Of a DNA stretch of 37,198 nucleotides, positions 25,122 to 33,915 are shown piece after piece. The position numbers and the translations under genes are program-made. The notes below the pieces were generated by a model that was not told where the DNA came from, made no database searches, and saw nothing but the letters and a program-made list of their open reading frames with translations. How positions within the stretch are numbered: position 1 is the first letter of the stretch; each line of letters begins with the position of its first letter. Source of the DNA: Maritimibacter sp. (lineage in GTDB: Bacteria > Pseudomonadota > Alphaproteobacteria > Rhodobacterales > Rhodobacteraceae); contig JAABTN010000030.1 in assembly GCA_011389895.1 (NCBI GenBank), positions 1 through 37,198 on the forward strand, given 5' to 3'.

Positions 25122-26287
25122 TCGTCAACCCCGCCCTCGCCCGCACCCGGCCCTCACCCGTGGTGGAAGCCAAGCGGTGGATCGCGGGCAAGACGTTCTC
25201 GCCCGAAGCACCCCTGATCAATGTGAGCCAGGCCGCGCCGCTAGACCCGCCACCGATCGAGATGCGGCAGGCCATCGCCAATCTCGCGCTCAACCTGCCG
25301 GGGGCGCATGTCTATGGTCCCGTCCGGGGCCTGCCGGAGTTGCGGGTCGAGGTGGCGCGCCAATTTTCACAGGCCTATGGTGGCACGCTGTCCTCGGACA
25401 ACGTGGCCATCACGCAGGGCTGCAACCAGGCCTTTTGCGCCGCGCTCGCCACGCTGGCCGGTGCGGGTGACGAGGTCATCCTGCCGACCCCGTGGTATTT
25501 CAATCACCAGATGTGGCTCGACATGGCCGGCGTGATCACCGTGCCGCTCCCCACCGGCGACGAATTGCTGCCAACCGTGGCCGAAGCCGAGGCGCGTCTG
25601 ACCGCGCGCACCCGCGCCATCGTGCTGGTTACCCCGAACAACCCCGGCGGCGTGGAATACCCCGCCGATCTCGTCATGGGGTTCTTCCGGCTGGCGCGTG
25701 ACAACGGGATTGCGCTCATCCTCGACGAAACCTACCGCGACTTTCATTCCCGCGCGGGCAGGCCCCACGACCTGCTTACCCGCGCCGATTGGGACTCCAC
25801 GGTGATCCAGCTTTATTCCTTTTCCAAGGCCTACCGTCTCACCGGTCACCGCGTCGGCGCGCTGATCACCGCGCCCGAGCGCCTGCGCGCGGTCGAAAAA
25901 TTCCTCGATACAGTCGCAATCTGTCCCAACCAGCTTGGCCAACAGGCCGCGCTTTGGGGGATGCGCAATCTCGGCGACTGGCTTGCGGGTGAACGGGACG
26001 AAATCCTCGCCCGCCGGGTGGCGGTCGAGGAAGGCTTCGCCAAACTGCCTGGGTGGCGGACCCTTGGGGCGGGGGCCTATTTCGCCTATGTCGAACACCC
26101 GTTCGACGAGGCTTCCGAGGCCCTGTGCAAACGCATGGTGGACGAGATCGGCGTGCTTGCCCTACCCGGCTCCATGTTCAATCCCGACGGCATGGGTGAC
26201 ACCCAGTTGCGCATCGCCTTCGCCAACATCGGCATGCGCCAGATCGACAGCCTGTTCGCCCGGCTCGCTACGCTGCGCACGCCGTAG
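25118..26287 (+). CDS. PLP-dependent aminotransferase, class I/II
   Basis: Fold-type I aminotransferase of 389 residues. Visible are [20 protein letters not shown], the NPGG loop in [34 protein letters not shown] with the PLP-ring Asp203, and the Schiff-base Lys237 in [20 protein letters not shown], ending with [20 protein letters not shown]. The sequence fits the aspartate/aromatic aminotransferase superfamily, but the substrate cannot be read from it. Its start overlaps the trpD stop by four bases, so it is co-translated with the tryptophan genes; an aromatic amino acid role is possible but not shown. ppiD follows after 99 bp. Confidence 0.9.
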   Translation: MIVNPALARTRPSPVVEAKRWIAGKTFSPEAPLINVSQAAPLDPPPIEMRQAIANLALNLPGAHVYGPVRGLPELRVEVARQFSQAYGGTLSSDNVAITQGCNQAFCAALATLAGAGDEVILPTPWYFNHQMWLDMAGVITVPLPTGDELLPTVAEAEARLTARTRAIVLVTPNNPGGVEYPADLVMGFFRLARDNGIALILDETYRDFHSRAGRPHDLLTRADWDSTVIQLYSFSKAYRLTGHRVGALITAPERLRAVEKFLDTVAICPNQLGQQAALWGMRNLGDWLAGERDEILARRVAVEEGFAKLPGWRTLGAGAYFAYVEHPFDEASEALCKRMVDEIGVLALPGSMFNPDGMGDTQLRIAFANIGMRQIDSLFARLATLRTP

Positions 26288-26386
26288 CGCATACTCCCGT
26301 TCAAACCGCCTACACGGCACCGTTTCCCCTGTTCACATTCCCTGTTTCGACCGCTACAACGCCCTGACCCAACCAAGGAAACGCCC

Positions 26387-28225
26387 ATGTTCTCGAACAT
26401 CTCGCGCTTTTTCGTCTGGATCATCATGGGGATGGTCCTGATCGGCCTCGTCGGCTTCGGCTCGTTCAATTTCGGCAGCTCCGTCAATGCCATCGGCAAG
26501 GTCGGCGAAACCGAGATCGACGGCTCCGCATACTTTCGCGAGTTGAACGCCGAGCTTAACGCGTGGCAGGCGGAGACCGGGCAGAACCTGACCATTCAAC
26601 AGGCGCAATCCATCGGGCTGGACCAGCAGGTTCTGTCCCGCGTGATCGCGCAAACCGCGCTGGACAACGAAACCGCGCGGGTCGGGATCTCGGTCGGTGA
26701 TCGGCAGCTTGCCGACCGGGTGACCGAGATCGACGCCTTCCAGGGCGTCTCGGGCAGTTTTGAGCGCGACACCTATGATTTCGTGCTCGACCAATCCGGC
26801 ATGACCAAGCGCGACTTTGAAAACAGCCTTCGTGCAGATGTCGCCCGCACGCTTTTGGCCGGGGCCGTGACCGGGGGGCTGTCGCTGCCCGATGTCTACA
26901 CCGACACGCTGTTTGGCTGGGCGCGCGAAATCCGCGATTTCACTTGGGCCGAAGTCACGCCCCGCGCGCTTGAAACGCCGATACCGACCCCGTCCGAGAC
27001 CGCGTTGCGCAGCTATTACGATGCCAACCCGGAAGCCTTCACATTGCCGGAAACGCGCCAGATCACCTATGTCTGGCTGCGCGCCGAAGACGTGATCGAC
27101 ACCGTGCCGGTGAACGAGGGCCAATTGCGCGCGGCCTACGAGGCCCGGATCACCGAATACCAGGTGCCCGAGCGCCGGCTTGTCGAACGCCTGGTCTTCG
27201 GCTCAGAGGGCGAAGCACAGGCGGCGCTGGCCCGGATCAATTCCGGCGAGACCACCTTTGACGACGAAGTCGCCGCACGCGGTCTTACCATCGAGGATGT
27301 CGACCTTGGCGATGTGACCGAGCGGGACATGCGGGCCGGGGCCGAGCCGGTCTTTGCGCTCGACGCGCCCGGTGTGGTCGGCCCGGTCGCCACCGATCTC
27401 GGCCCCGCGCTGTTTCGCATGAATGCCATTCTACAAGCCCGCAACACCCCGTTCGAAGAGGTCCGCGACAGCTTGCGCGACGAAGTCGCGGCGGATGAAG
27501 CCGCCCGCAGCCTGCGCGCTCGATCCTCCGAGGTGGACGAGCTTTTGGCCGGTGGCCTGACGCTTGAAGAACTGGCCCGCGAAGAGGATATCCCGATCGA
27601 CAACATCGGCTGGTATCGCGGGATGGAGGACGGCATCGCCGCCTACGACGGGTTCCGCGACGCGGCCGCAGCTGTCGAGACCGGTGACTTTCCCGAGGTG
27701 GTCGAGCTTGAAGACGGCTCGTTCTTCGCCCTCCGGCTTGACGCCATCGACCCGCCGACACTGCAACCCTTCGACACCGTCCGCGACGCGGTCGAAGAGG
27801 CGTGGCGCGCCGAAACATTGACCGATGCGCTGACGGAACGGGCCGAGGACATGATCGCACAGTTCAAATCCGGCGAGAGCCCCGCCACCCTCGGGCTGAC
27901 CGAGGTGGTCGAAGACAACATCGCCCGCTCCGCCTTCATCCAGGGCGCGCCACAGGCCCTGATCACGACCGCCTTCGACATGGAGCGCGACGCGTGGGAA
28001 ACGGTCGAGGGTGCGGGCCGGGTGTTCGTCCTGCGTCTCGACGCGGTGAACGCCCCGGATCAGGACAGCGACGAGGCGCGCGAGATCAAGGCGAATTACC
28101 AGGCCCAGGTGGCCCAGACCATCGGCTATGATCTTCAGGACGCCTTCGCTTCGGCGATCGAGAATGAAGCCGGCGTCACCATCGATCAGGCGGTGATCAA
28201 CGCCGTTCACGCGAATTTCCCCTGA
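26387..28225 (+). CDS. ppiD: PpiD-type periplasmic folding factor (SurA_N/parvulin)
   Basis: Inner-membrane-anchored chaperone with peptidyl-prolyl isomerase-like domain, assisting proteins leaving the Sec channel. The 612 residues (E. coli PpiD has 623) start with MFSNISRFFVWIIMGMVLIG, one membrane helix at about 8-27. A SurA-like chaperone region follows (GKVGETEIDGSAYFRELNAE, then QQVLSRVIAQTALDNETARV), a parvulin-like domain around residues 260-370 (VERLVFGSEGEAQAALARIN onward), and a helical end. Catalytic residues of the parvulin site do not look well preserved, as in other PpiD proteins. AAGGAAAC precedes the ATG. trpE starts 9 bp after its stop, a pairing common in Rhodobacteraceae. 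Confidence 0.9.
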   Translation: MFSNISRFFVWIIMGMVLIGLVGFGSFNFGSSVNAIGKVGETEIDGSAYFRELNAELNAWQAETGQNLTIQQAQSIGLDQQVLSRVIAQTALDNETARVGISVGDRQLADRVTEIDAFQGVSGSFERDTYDFVLDQSGMTKRDFENSLRADVARTLLAGAVTGGLSLPDVYTDTLFGWAREIRDFTWAEVTPRALETPIPTPSETALRSYYDANPEAFTLPETRQITYVWLRAEDVIDTVPVNEGQLRAAYEARITEYQVPERRLVERLVFGSEGEAQAALARINSGETTFDDEVAARGLTIEDVDLGDVTERDMRAGAEPVFALDAPGVVGPVATDLGPALFRMNAILQARNTPFEEVRDSLRDEVAADEAARSLRARSSEVDELLAGGLTLEELAREEDIPIDNIGWYRGMEDGIAAYDGFRDAAAAVETGDFPEVVELEDGSFFALRLDAIDPPTLQPFDTVRDAVEEAWRAETLTDALTERAEDMIAQFKSGESPATLGLTEVVEDNIARSAFIQGAPQALITTAFDMERDAWETVEGAGRVFVLRLDAVNAPDQDSDEAREIKANYQAQVAQTIGYDLQDAFASAIENEAGVTIDQAVINAVHANFP

Positions 28226-28234
28226 GGCGGGCCC

Positions 28235-29746
28235 ATGGCACTCACCCCGACCTTCGAGGCCTTTGAACGCGGCTGGGCGACCGGTGCGAACCAGCTTGTC
28301 TATACCCGCCTCGCCGCCGATCTCGACACCGCCGTGTCGCTCATGCTCAAGCTCACCGAGGCGCGCAAGGACAGCTTCATCCTTGAAAGCGTGACGGGGG
28401 GCGAGGTGCGCGGGCGCTACTCGATCATCGGCATGAAACCCGACCTGGTCTGGCAATGTCACGGGACAACCGCCCGGATCAACCGACAGGCCCGCTTTGA
28501 CCCTGATGCGTTCGAGGATGTGGCAGGCGACCCGCTCACCTCCCTGCGCGCGGTTCTGGCCGAAAGCCGCATCGCACTGCCCGACGATCTGCCTGCGGCC
28601 TCCGCCGGGCTCTTTGGCTACTTGGGCTATGACATGATCCGGCTGGTCGAACATCTGCCCAATGTGAACCCCGATCCGCTCGGCCTGCCCGATGCGGTGA
28701 TGATGCGCCCCTCGGTCGTGGCGGTGCTGGACGGGGTGAAAGGCGAGGTGATCCTCGTCTCGCCCGCGTTCCAATCCACCGGCCTCTCGGCGCGTGCGGC
28801 CTATGCGCAGGCCGCCGAACGGGTGCAGGACGCGCTACGCGACCTTGAACGTCAGCCCCCGACGACCCACGATCTCGGCGATGCGACCCGGATCGGCGAA
28901 CAGGTGTCGAACTTCACCCATGACGGCTATCTTGCCGCCGTGGAACGCGCCAAGGATTACATCAAGGCCGGAGATATCTTTCAGGTCGTGCCCGCGCAAC
29001 GCTGGACACAGGATTTCCCCCTGCCCCCCTTCGCGCTCTACCGCTCCTTGCGCCGCACCAACCCGTCGCCCTTCATGTTCTTTTTCAATTTCGGCGGCTT
29101 CCAGGTTGTCGGCGCCTCGCCTGAGATCCTGGTGCGGGTCTTCGAGCGCGAGGTCACGATCCGCCCCATCGCGGGCACCCGCCCGCGCGGCGCGACGCCG
29201 GACGAAGACAAGGCGCTGGAAGACGATCTTCTATCAGACCCCAAGGAGTTGGCCGAACACCTCATGCTTCTCGATCTCGGGCGCAACGACGTGGGCCGCG
29301 TTGCGCGCATCGGCACCGTGCGCCCGACCGAGGAATTCATCACCGAACGCTACAGCCACGTGATGCATATCGTCTCGAACGTCGTCGGCGAGCTTCGCGA
29401 AGATGAAGACGCGCTCTCCGCCCTTCTCGCCGGGCTGCCCGCAGGCACCGTGTCGGGCGCGCCCAAGGTGCGCGCGATGGAAATCATCGACGAGCTCGAG
29501 CCTGAGAAACGCGGTGTCTACGGTGGGGGCCTTGGCTATTTCTCGGCAGGCGGCGACATGGACATGTGCATCGCCCTGCGCACCGCCGTGGTGAAGGACG
29601 AAAAACTCTATATTCAGGCCGGGGGTGGCATCGTCTACGATTCCGATCCCGAAGCGGAATTCGAGGAAACCGTGAACAAATCCAAGGCGATCCGCCGCGC
29701 CGCCGAAGACGCCGGTCGCTTTGCCCGCACCACGACGAACGGCTAG
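28235..29746 (+). CDS. trpE: Anthranilate synthase component I
   Basis: Converts chorismate and ammonia (from TrpG) to anthranilate. The 503 residues contain ARKDSFILESVTGGEVRGRY with the LES element of the tryptophan feedback site, YLGYDMIRLVEHLPNVNPDP, then the chorismate-binding core: VVPAQRWTQDFPLPPFALYR, RPIAGTRPRGATPDEDKALE, LLDLGRNDVGRVARIGTVRP, LPAGTVSGAPKVRAMEIIDE and LYIQAGGGIVYDSDPEAEFE. All active-site segments are intact. It starts 9 bp after ppiD. TrpE and TrpG are separate proteins here, unlike the fused form in rhizobia. A palindromic element lies downstream. Confidence 0.97.
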   Translation: MALTPTFEAFERGWATGANQLVYTRLAADLDTAVSLMLKLTEARKDSFILESVTGGEVRGRYSIIGMKPDLVWQCHGTTARINRQARFDPDAFEDVAGDPLTSLRAVLAESRIALPDDLPAASAGLFGYLGYDMIRLVEHLPNVNPDPLGLPDAVMMRPSVVAVLDGVKGEVILVSPAFQSTGLSARAAYAQAAERVQDALRDLERQPPTTHDLGDATRIGEQVSNFTHDGYLAAVERAKDYIKAGDIFQVVPAQRWTQDFPLPPFALYRSLRRTNPSPFMFFFNFGGFQVVGASPEILVRVFEREVTIRPIAGTRPRGATPDEDKALEDDLLSDPKELAEHLMLLDLGRNDVGRVARIGTVRPTEEFITERYSHVMHIVSNVVGELREDEDALSALLAGLPAGTVSGAPKVRAMEIIDELEPEKRGVYGGGLGYFSAGGDMDMCIALRTAVVKDEKLYIQAGGGIVYDSDPEAEFEETVNKSKAIRRAAEDAGRFARTTTNG

Positions 29747-29814
29747 AGCCCGGACGCCAGCAAACCGAATGCGGCGCCGGGTCCCTTTCAACACCGGATC
29801 CCCTTCATCGTTCC

Positions 29815-29856
29815 AAAAATATTCCGGGGTGTTCTGGAGGGGTAGAACCCCTCCAG
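29815..29856 (-). repeat. Palindromic intergenic element, copy 2
   Basis: CTGGAGGGG (29834-29842) and CCCCTCCAG (29848-29856) form a perfect 9-bp stem with a five-base loop. Read on the minus strand the stem is followed by AACACCCCGGAATATTTTTG, closely matching the tail of copy 1 (ACCCCCGGGATATTT). It sits in the 145-bp gap between converging trpE and ccmG. A second hairpin, CGCGGG/CCCGCG (29865-29870 and 29877-29882), adjoins it. Confidence 0.65.
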
Positions 29857-29891
29857 CATCGCGGCGCGGGACCCGGCCCGCGGCGCAAAAC

Positions 29892-30419
29892 CTACTGCGC
29901 CGCTTGCGCCATCGCCGGGCGAATGATGCTGTCGAGGATCTGCTCGGTGATCGGCCCGGCGAACCGCTTCACCACCACGCCATCGCCGTCGATGACGAAG
30001 GTTTCCGGCACACCGTAAAGACCCCAGTCAAGCCCCGTGCGCCCGCCGCCATCCTGCACCACCGCGACATATGGATTTCCCAGTTCGTCGAGAAAACCCT
30101 GCGCCTTCGCCGCCTCGTCCTTGTAGTTGATGCCATAGATCGGCACCCCCTCGCCCGCCAAGGTGTTGAGCTGCGGATGTTCGACCCGGCAGGGGGCACA
30201 CCAGCTTGCCCAGAAATTCACCAGCTTCACCCCCCCGGTTGTCAGAACCTCGCGCTCGAACCCGGGAATGTTGCCCAAGGGCGTGACGGTCAGTTCGGGC
30301 ACCGGCCCGCCCTCGCGGGTCGAGGCAAGCTGGTCCCCGCCCTCGCGGTCCATGCCGAAGAAGAACATCAGCGCGAGCGCGCCGAAAACGAGCGGCGGCA
30401 GGATCATCATGGGTTTCAT
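29892..30419 (-). CDS. ccmG: Thiol:disulfide interchange protein CcmG/DsbE
   Basis: Membrane-tethered thioredoxin that keeps apocytochrome c cysteines reduced for heme attachment in the periplasm. The 175 residues begin with a membrane anchor (MKPMMILPPLVFGALALMFF) and carry the redox site VNFWASWCAPCRVEHPQLNT (Cys-Ala-Pro-Cys) plus the cis-proline loop in WGLYGVPETFVIDGDGVVVK. The GVPETF and DsbE-type acidic groove residues (GINYKDEAAKAQGFLDELGN) favour CcmG over a general thioredoxin. It follows ccmD with one base between, completing ccmABCDG. Confidence 0.95.
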   Translation of the reverse strand: MKPMMILPPLVFGALALMFFFGMDREGGDQLASTREGGPVPELTVTPLGNIPGFEREVLTTGGVKLVNFWASWCAPCRVEHPQLNTLAGEGVPIYGINYKDEAAKAQGFLDELGNPYVAVVQDGGGRTGLDWGLYGVPETFVIDGDGVVVKRFAGPITEQILDSIIRPAMAQAAQ

Positions 30420-30420
30420 G

Positions 30421-30576
30421 TTACTGTCTCTCCCTGCGCCGCGCCTCGGCGGCGTCCAGCGCGGCGCGCGACCTGCGGGCCCCGATCCACGTCACCACCA
30501 CCAGAAAGACCAAAAGCCCGACCGACACAGCCCAGCTTGACAGCACCGCCCCGGCATATTTGCCTAGTTCAGGCAT
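30421..30576 (-). CDS. ccmD: Heme exporter protein CcmD
   Basis: Very small membrane protein (51 residues) that helps release holo-CcmE from the CcmABCD complex. Translation of the minus strand gives MPELGKYAGAVLSSWAVSVG, a single helix (LLVFLVVVTWIGA) and a basic helical tail (RRSRAALDAAEARRRERQ), the standard CcmD pattern. Its start overlaps the ccmC stop by eight bases and its stop lies one base before ccmG. Position between ccmC and ccmG together with size and topology makes the call firm. Confidence 0.92.
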   Translation of the reverse strand: MPELGKYAGAVLSSWAVSVGLLVFLVVVTWIGARRSRAALDAAEARRRERQ

Positions 30577-31342
30577 CGCGCATCCTTTCCCGCATTTCGA
30601 TGGCCCGCAAACGCCGCATGCGCACTTCGGTGCGGGTGCGCACGAGGACCAACACCAGACACAACAGGCCGAAGCCGACGAGGCTCAACACCAGCGGAAG
30701 CCAGAAGACATCGGCGATGTTTTCTTCCTTGTCGAGCGACAGGGTCGCACCCTGGTGCAGCCCCTGGTTCCAGAAATTGACCGCGTAGCGGCTGAGGACG
30801 GCAAAGACGCTGCCGACAATGGCCAGCACGCTTGTCAGATCGGCGGCGGTATCCGGGTCATCGATCGCGGCCCAGAGCGCCATGTAGCCGATGTAGAACA
30901 GAAACAGGATCAAGAACGCGGTCAGTCGCGGATCCCAGGCCCAGTAGGTGCCCCACATTGGTTGGCCCCAGATCGCGCCGGTGATCAGCGCCACGGCCGT
31001 CATGGTCAGCCCGATCAAAGCCGCCCCCTTGGCGGCCAGCGCGCCGACGTGATGGCGCCGGATCAACCATATGAGCGAGGCGACGACCATCATCCCCCAA
31101 GCCTGAATGGCCATGGTGGCCGAGGGCACGTGGACGTAGATGATCTTCACGCTTGAGCCGAACCCTTGCGCTTCGGGGGTGAAGAAAAATCCCCAGACCA
31201 GCCCGGGGATAAGGGTGACCAGGGTCATTGCCATGAGCCAGGGAAGCACCTTCCCGGTCCAGCTCATGAATTTCACCGGGTTGGCCCAGGCCCAGAACCA
31301 GTTCCACCGATCATCATGCTGTCTGACGCGCGTATCTTCCAT
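30569..31342 (-). CDS. ccmC: Heme exporter/handling protein CcmC
   Basis: Six-helix inner-membrane protein that delivers heme to CcmE during cytochrome c maturation. The 257 residues contain the WWD-type heme-handling segment GQPMWGTYWAWDPRLTAFLI and two His ligands, one in KIIYVHVPSATMAIQ and one in YAVNFWNQGLHQGATLSL. The start at 31342 (MEDTRVRQHDDRWNWFWAWA) is chosen over an upstream in-frame TTG at 31378; the N-terminus then matches the family. It follows ccmB after 52 bp and overlaps ccmD by eight bases. Confidence 0.96.
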   Translation of the reverse strand: MEDTRVRQHDDRWNWFWAWANPVKFMSWTGKVLPWLMAMTLVTLIPGLVWGFFFTPEAQGFGSSVKIIYVHVPSATMAIQAWGMMVVASLIWLIRRHHVGALAAKGAALIGLTMTAVALITGAIWGQPMWGTYWAWDPRLTAFLILFLFYIGYMALWAAIDDPDTAADLTSVLAIVGSVFAVLSRYAVNFWNQGLHQGATLSLDKEENIADVFWLPLVLSLVGFGLLCLVLVLVRTRTEVRMRRLRAIEMRERMRDA

Positions 31343-31394
31343 GCGTGATTTCCTATGTGTGTTGCGCGCTCCGGGCAAGGAAAACCGGTGCCGA

Positions 31395-32051
31395 TCACCT
31401 CAGATTGATGCGAATTGCGGCGGCGGCGGCGAACGGCAGGATGGCGATGGACCCGGCGCTGACACCGGCGAGGATGGCAAGCGTCTGCGCATAGTCCATC
31501 CCCATGATCCCGCGCCGCGCGGTTTCGGCCCCGAAAAGAAGCGTCGGGATATACAAGGGCAACACCAGAAGCGACAAAAGGAGCCCGCCGCGCTTCAGCC
31601 CGACGGTCAGCGCGGCCCCGAAGGTGCCGATCATCGACAGGGCGGGCGTGCCGATGAGAAGGGTCACGAAGACCCAGAAGTATCCCGCCTGCGGCAGGCT
31701 CATCAACCCGCCAAACAGCGGGGCCGCAAGGGTGAGCGGCAGGCCCGTGGTCACCCAATGCGCCAGCGCCTTCATTGTCACCACGCCCTCCAGCGGCAGG
31801 GGCGCGGTGGCCAGAAGGTCGAGCGATCCATCCTCGAAATCGAGCTGGAAAATCCGGTCAAGCGACAAAAGGCACGCCAGCAGCGCCCCGACCCACAGAA
31901 TACCGGGCGCGATCCGGGCCAGAAGATCGGATTGCGGGCCGACCCCGAATGGCACCAGCACGGTGACAATGAGGAAAAATGCGAGCCCAAGGCCGAACCC
32001 GCCCCCTGCCCGAAACGTCAGGCGCAAATCCCGAACCAGAAGCGCGATCAT
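31395..32051 (-). CDS. ccmB: Heme exporter membrane subunit CcmB
   Basis: Permease subunit of the CcmAB ABC transporter. The 218-residue, highly hydrophobic protein begins [20 protein letters not shown] and contains the family segments [40 protein letters not shown] and [20 protein letters not shown], with a late [17 protein letters not shown]. Six membrane helices are expected. Its start overlaps the ccmA stop by four bases (ATGA on the minus strand). CcmAB uses ATP to free CcmE from CcmC. Confidence 0.96.
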   Translation of the reverse strand: MIALLVRDLRLTFRAGGGFGLGLAFFLIVTVLVPFGVGPQSDLLARIAPGILWVGALLACLLSLDRIFQLDFEDGSLDLLATAPLPLEGVVTMKALAHWVTTGLPLTLAAPLFGGLMSLPQAGYFWVFVTLLIGTPALSMIGTFGAALTVGLKRGGLLLSLLVLPLYIPTLLFGAETARRGIMGMDYAQTLAILAGVSAGSIAILPFAAAAAIRINLR

Positions 32052-32695
32052 TGGATGGCCCCGTCGAAGGCCGCGTCAAAATCACGGTCGAACGCCCCGC
32101 TGCCCGCTGGGGTGTCGGGATCGGCCTTGAAGGGGCCGACATCGAACACCTCCGCCTCCATCCCGAGGTCGATATGCGTGGCGATGAGCGCAGCACCGCC
32201 CCCCGCCACATGCGCCCCAACGGCCTCGGCGAACAGCGCTACGCTCGCGGTGTCGAGCGAAACGGTCGGCTCATCGAGCAGCCAAAAGGGCCGCCCGGTC
32301 ACCAGAAGCCTTGCAAGACCAAGACGCCGCTTCTGCCCGGCCGACAGGTTCGCAGCCGGGCGATCGCGCAAGGAGGCAAGGTTCATCGCGACCAGCGCCG
32401 CCTCGATATCCCGGGTGCCATGGACCGCCGCCCAGAAGGCGAGGTTTTCCGTCACCGTAAGCTGTGATTTCAACCCGTCGGCATGGGCCGCGTAGGCGAT
32501 GGTTTCGGGTGGTAGGCTGATCTCACCGTCCATCGGCGGCTGAAGCCCGGCGAGGGTGCGCAACAGCGTGGTCTTGCCGGACCCGTTGGGTCCGCGCAAC
32601 ATCACGACACCACCGGGGGCAAGACGAAACCCCAACCCGACGAGCACCGGCACACCGCCGCGCGCCACGGTGAGGTTGCGCACCACGAGCTCCAT
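32048..32695 (-). CDS. ccmA: Heme exporter ATPase CcmA
   Basis: ATPase of the CcmAB complex, 215 residues. Walker A is [20 protein letters not shown], the ABC signature is [20 protein letters not shown], Walker B is [20 protein letters not shown], and the switch His lies in [11 protein letters not shown]. The short size and the [10 protein letters not shown] segment fit CcmA. ATG at 32695 overlaps the stop of the upstream gene by one base (TGATG), so it is translationally coupled to the Mth938-like gene. An in-frame extension upstream is antisense-like and rejected. Confidence 0.96.
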   Translation of the reverse strand: MELVVRNLTVARGGVPVLVGLGFRLAPGGVVMLRGPNGSGKTTLLRTLAGLQPPMDGEISLPPETIAYAAHADGLKSQLTVTENLAFWAAVHGTRDIEAALVAMNLASLRDRPAANLSAGQKRRLGLARLLVTGRPFWLLDEPTVSLDTASVALFAEAVGAHVAGGGAALIATHIDLGMEAEVFDVGPFKADPDTPAGSGAFDRDFDAAFDGAIQ

Positions 32696-33048
32696 CAGAG
32701 CGGCAGGACCGCAAGGGCCACGCGCCGACCCTCGGCAAGTGTCACGTTGTAGGTGCGGCAGGCCGCAGGCGTCGCCATGGATTCGACCCCGATCCCCACC
32801 GCGTCTAACTGCGCGGCCAGCTCGGGCGGGGCGAAGGCCATGTCCGCGCCCATCCCAAGGAACAAGACATCGACCGCGCCGGACAGGGCCAGAAGCGGCT
32901 CGACATCTTCGAGCCCGCCCCACCCCACGGCGCGGGTGCCGGTTGCGATCATCGGCCCTTCGATCACCTGCCCGGCCACGCGGAAGAACCCGGGGCCATA
33001 GCTGTCGATCGGTTGGGCGTCGTCATATGTGACTTCGTGCATTTCCAT
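32695..33048 (-). CDS. Mth938-like (DUF498) domain protein
   Basis: Small cytosolic protein of the Mth938/NDUFAF3-like fold, 117 residues, starting [20 protein letters not shown]. It contains [40 protein letters not shown] and [20 protein letters not shown], all family-typical. In bacteria its role is not settled; the mitochondrial relative NDUFAF3 assists complex I assembly. Its stop overlaps the ccmA start by one base, and a position between secF and ccmA is a common roseobacter arrangement. A second in-frame ATG at 33042 is possible. Confidence 0.88.
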   Translation of the reverse strand: MEMHEVTYDDAQPIDSYGPGFFRVAGQVIEGPMIATGTRAVGWGGLEDVEPLLALSGAVDVLFLGMGADMAFAPPELAAQLDAVGIGVESMATPAACRTYNVTLAEGRRVALAVLPL

Positions 33049-33058
33049 GCCGGTTGGG

Positions 33059-33129
33059 TAGCGTGCCGGAACGGAAAAGAAAAGCGCCCGGGCGCATACG
33101 CGCCTGCGCGAATGGGCGCAGGCACGCTA
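33059..33129. repeat. Nested palindromes between TauE and DUF498 genes
   Basis: TAGCGTGCC (33059-33067) and GGCACGCTA (33121-33129) are an outer inverted repeat. Inside lie the perfect palindrome GCGCCCGGGCGC (33084-33095) and a hairpin GCCTGCGC/GCGCAGGC (33102-33109 and 33116-33123, loop GAATGG). No T-run. The structure could end or attenuate the yajC-secD-secF-tauE transcript before the ccm genes. Confidence 0.55.
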
Positions 33130-33153
33130 AGGAGACCCCTTGGTGTGTGCGCC

Positions 33154-33915
33154 TCAGCCCGCGCCGCTGCCAAACACCGGCAAGCCGGTCACGATGGCCA
33201 GCGCGATGACCGCGTAGGCGACCGCGCGATAGGCCCGTTCGCGCGCGGGGTCGAACGCCTTTTGGCCCAGCATGATCCCGATGGCATAGGGCACGGCCAG
33301 CACGAGCGCGCGCATCACGTCGCCCCAGCCGACGAGGGATTGAAACAACAGGTTCGCGATGATCCCGATATCGAGCGCGGCCAGAAACAGGATCGTGTTG
33401 GCCCGCACCCGCGCGGCGCCATTGGCCCCGGCGAGGTAGAACAGGATCACCGGCGGCCCGGTCAGCCCCGTGGTGCCGCCCAGAATGCCGGCCGCGGAAC
33501 CGACCCCGGCCAAACCGGGCCACCCAACCTTGCCACGGTAGCGCCAGCCCGAGATCAGCGCGATCAATGTCAGCGTCGCCGCCCCGGCAACCAGCCAGCG
33601 CAGAAGATCGGGATCGAGCCATGTCAAAAACCACACCCCAAGGGGTGCCGTGACAATGGCCCCTACGGCCAAAACGCCAACCTCGCCCTTGTCGCCTGCC
33701 CGCCACGCAGGTGGGACCAAAAGCCCCCATGTCGCCACGCCGGTCAGCGTGACCGCGATGATCGCTTGCGGAACGGTCAGAAAGATCGTGCCCACCGGCA
33801 TGAAAATCAGCGCGGTGCCAAAGCCCGAGAACCCGCGCACCACCCCGGCGACCACGAAAACAATCGCCAAGAGCGCGAGACCGGGTGTCGCCAACGCCCC
33901 GTCAAGGGCGCTCAT
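33154..33915 (-). CDS. TauE/SafE family membrane permease
   Basis: Predicted sulfite/sulfonate-type exporter, 253 residues with about eight hydrophobic segments. The conserved repeat signatures are visible as VVRGFSGFGTALIFMPVGTI in the first half and GILGGTTGLTGPPVILFYLA in the second. The substrate of a given TauE/SafE protein cannot be deduced from sequence. Its ATG directly abuts the secF stop (TGAATG), so it is co-translated with secDF; this is not a usual companion and may be an insertion into the sec-ccm order. Downstream is a 105-bp gap with nested palindromes. Confidence 0.92.
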   Translation of the reverse strand: MSALDGALATPGLALLAIVFVVAGVVRGFSGFGTALIFMPVGTIFLTVPQAIIAVTLTGVATWGLLVPPAWRAGDKGEVGVLAVGAIVTAPLGVWFLTWLDPDLLRWLVAGAATLTLIALISGWRYRGKVGWPGLAGVGSAAGILGGTTGLTGPPVILFYLAGANGAARVRANTILFLAALDIGIIANLLFQSLVGWGDVMRALVLAVPYAIGIMLGQKAFDPARERAYRAVAYAVIALAIVTGLPVFGSGAG

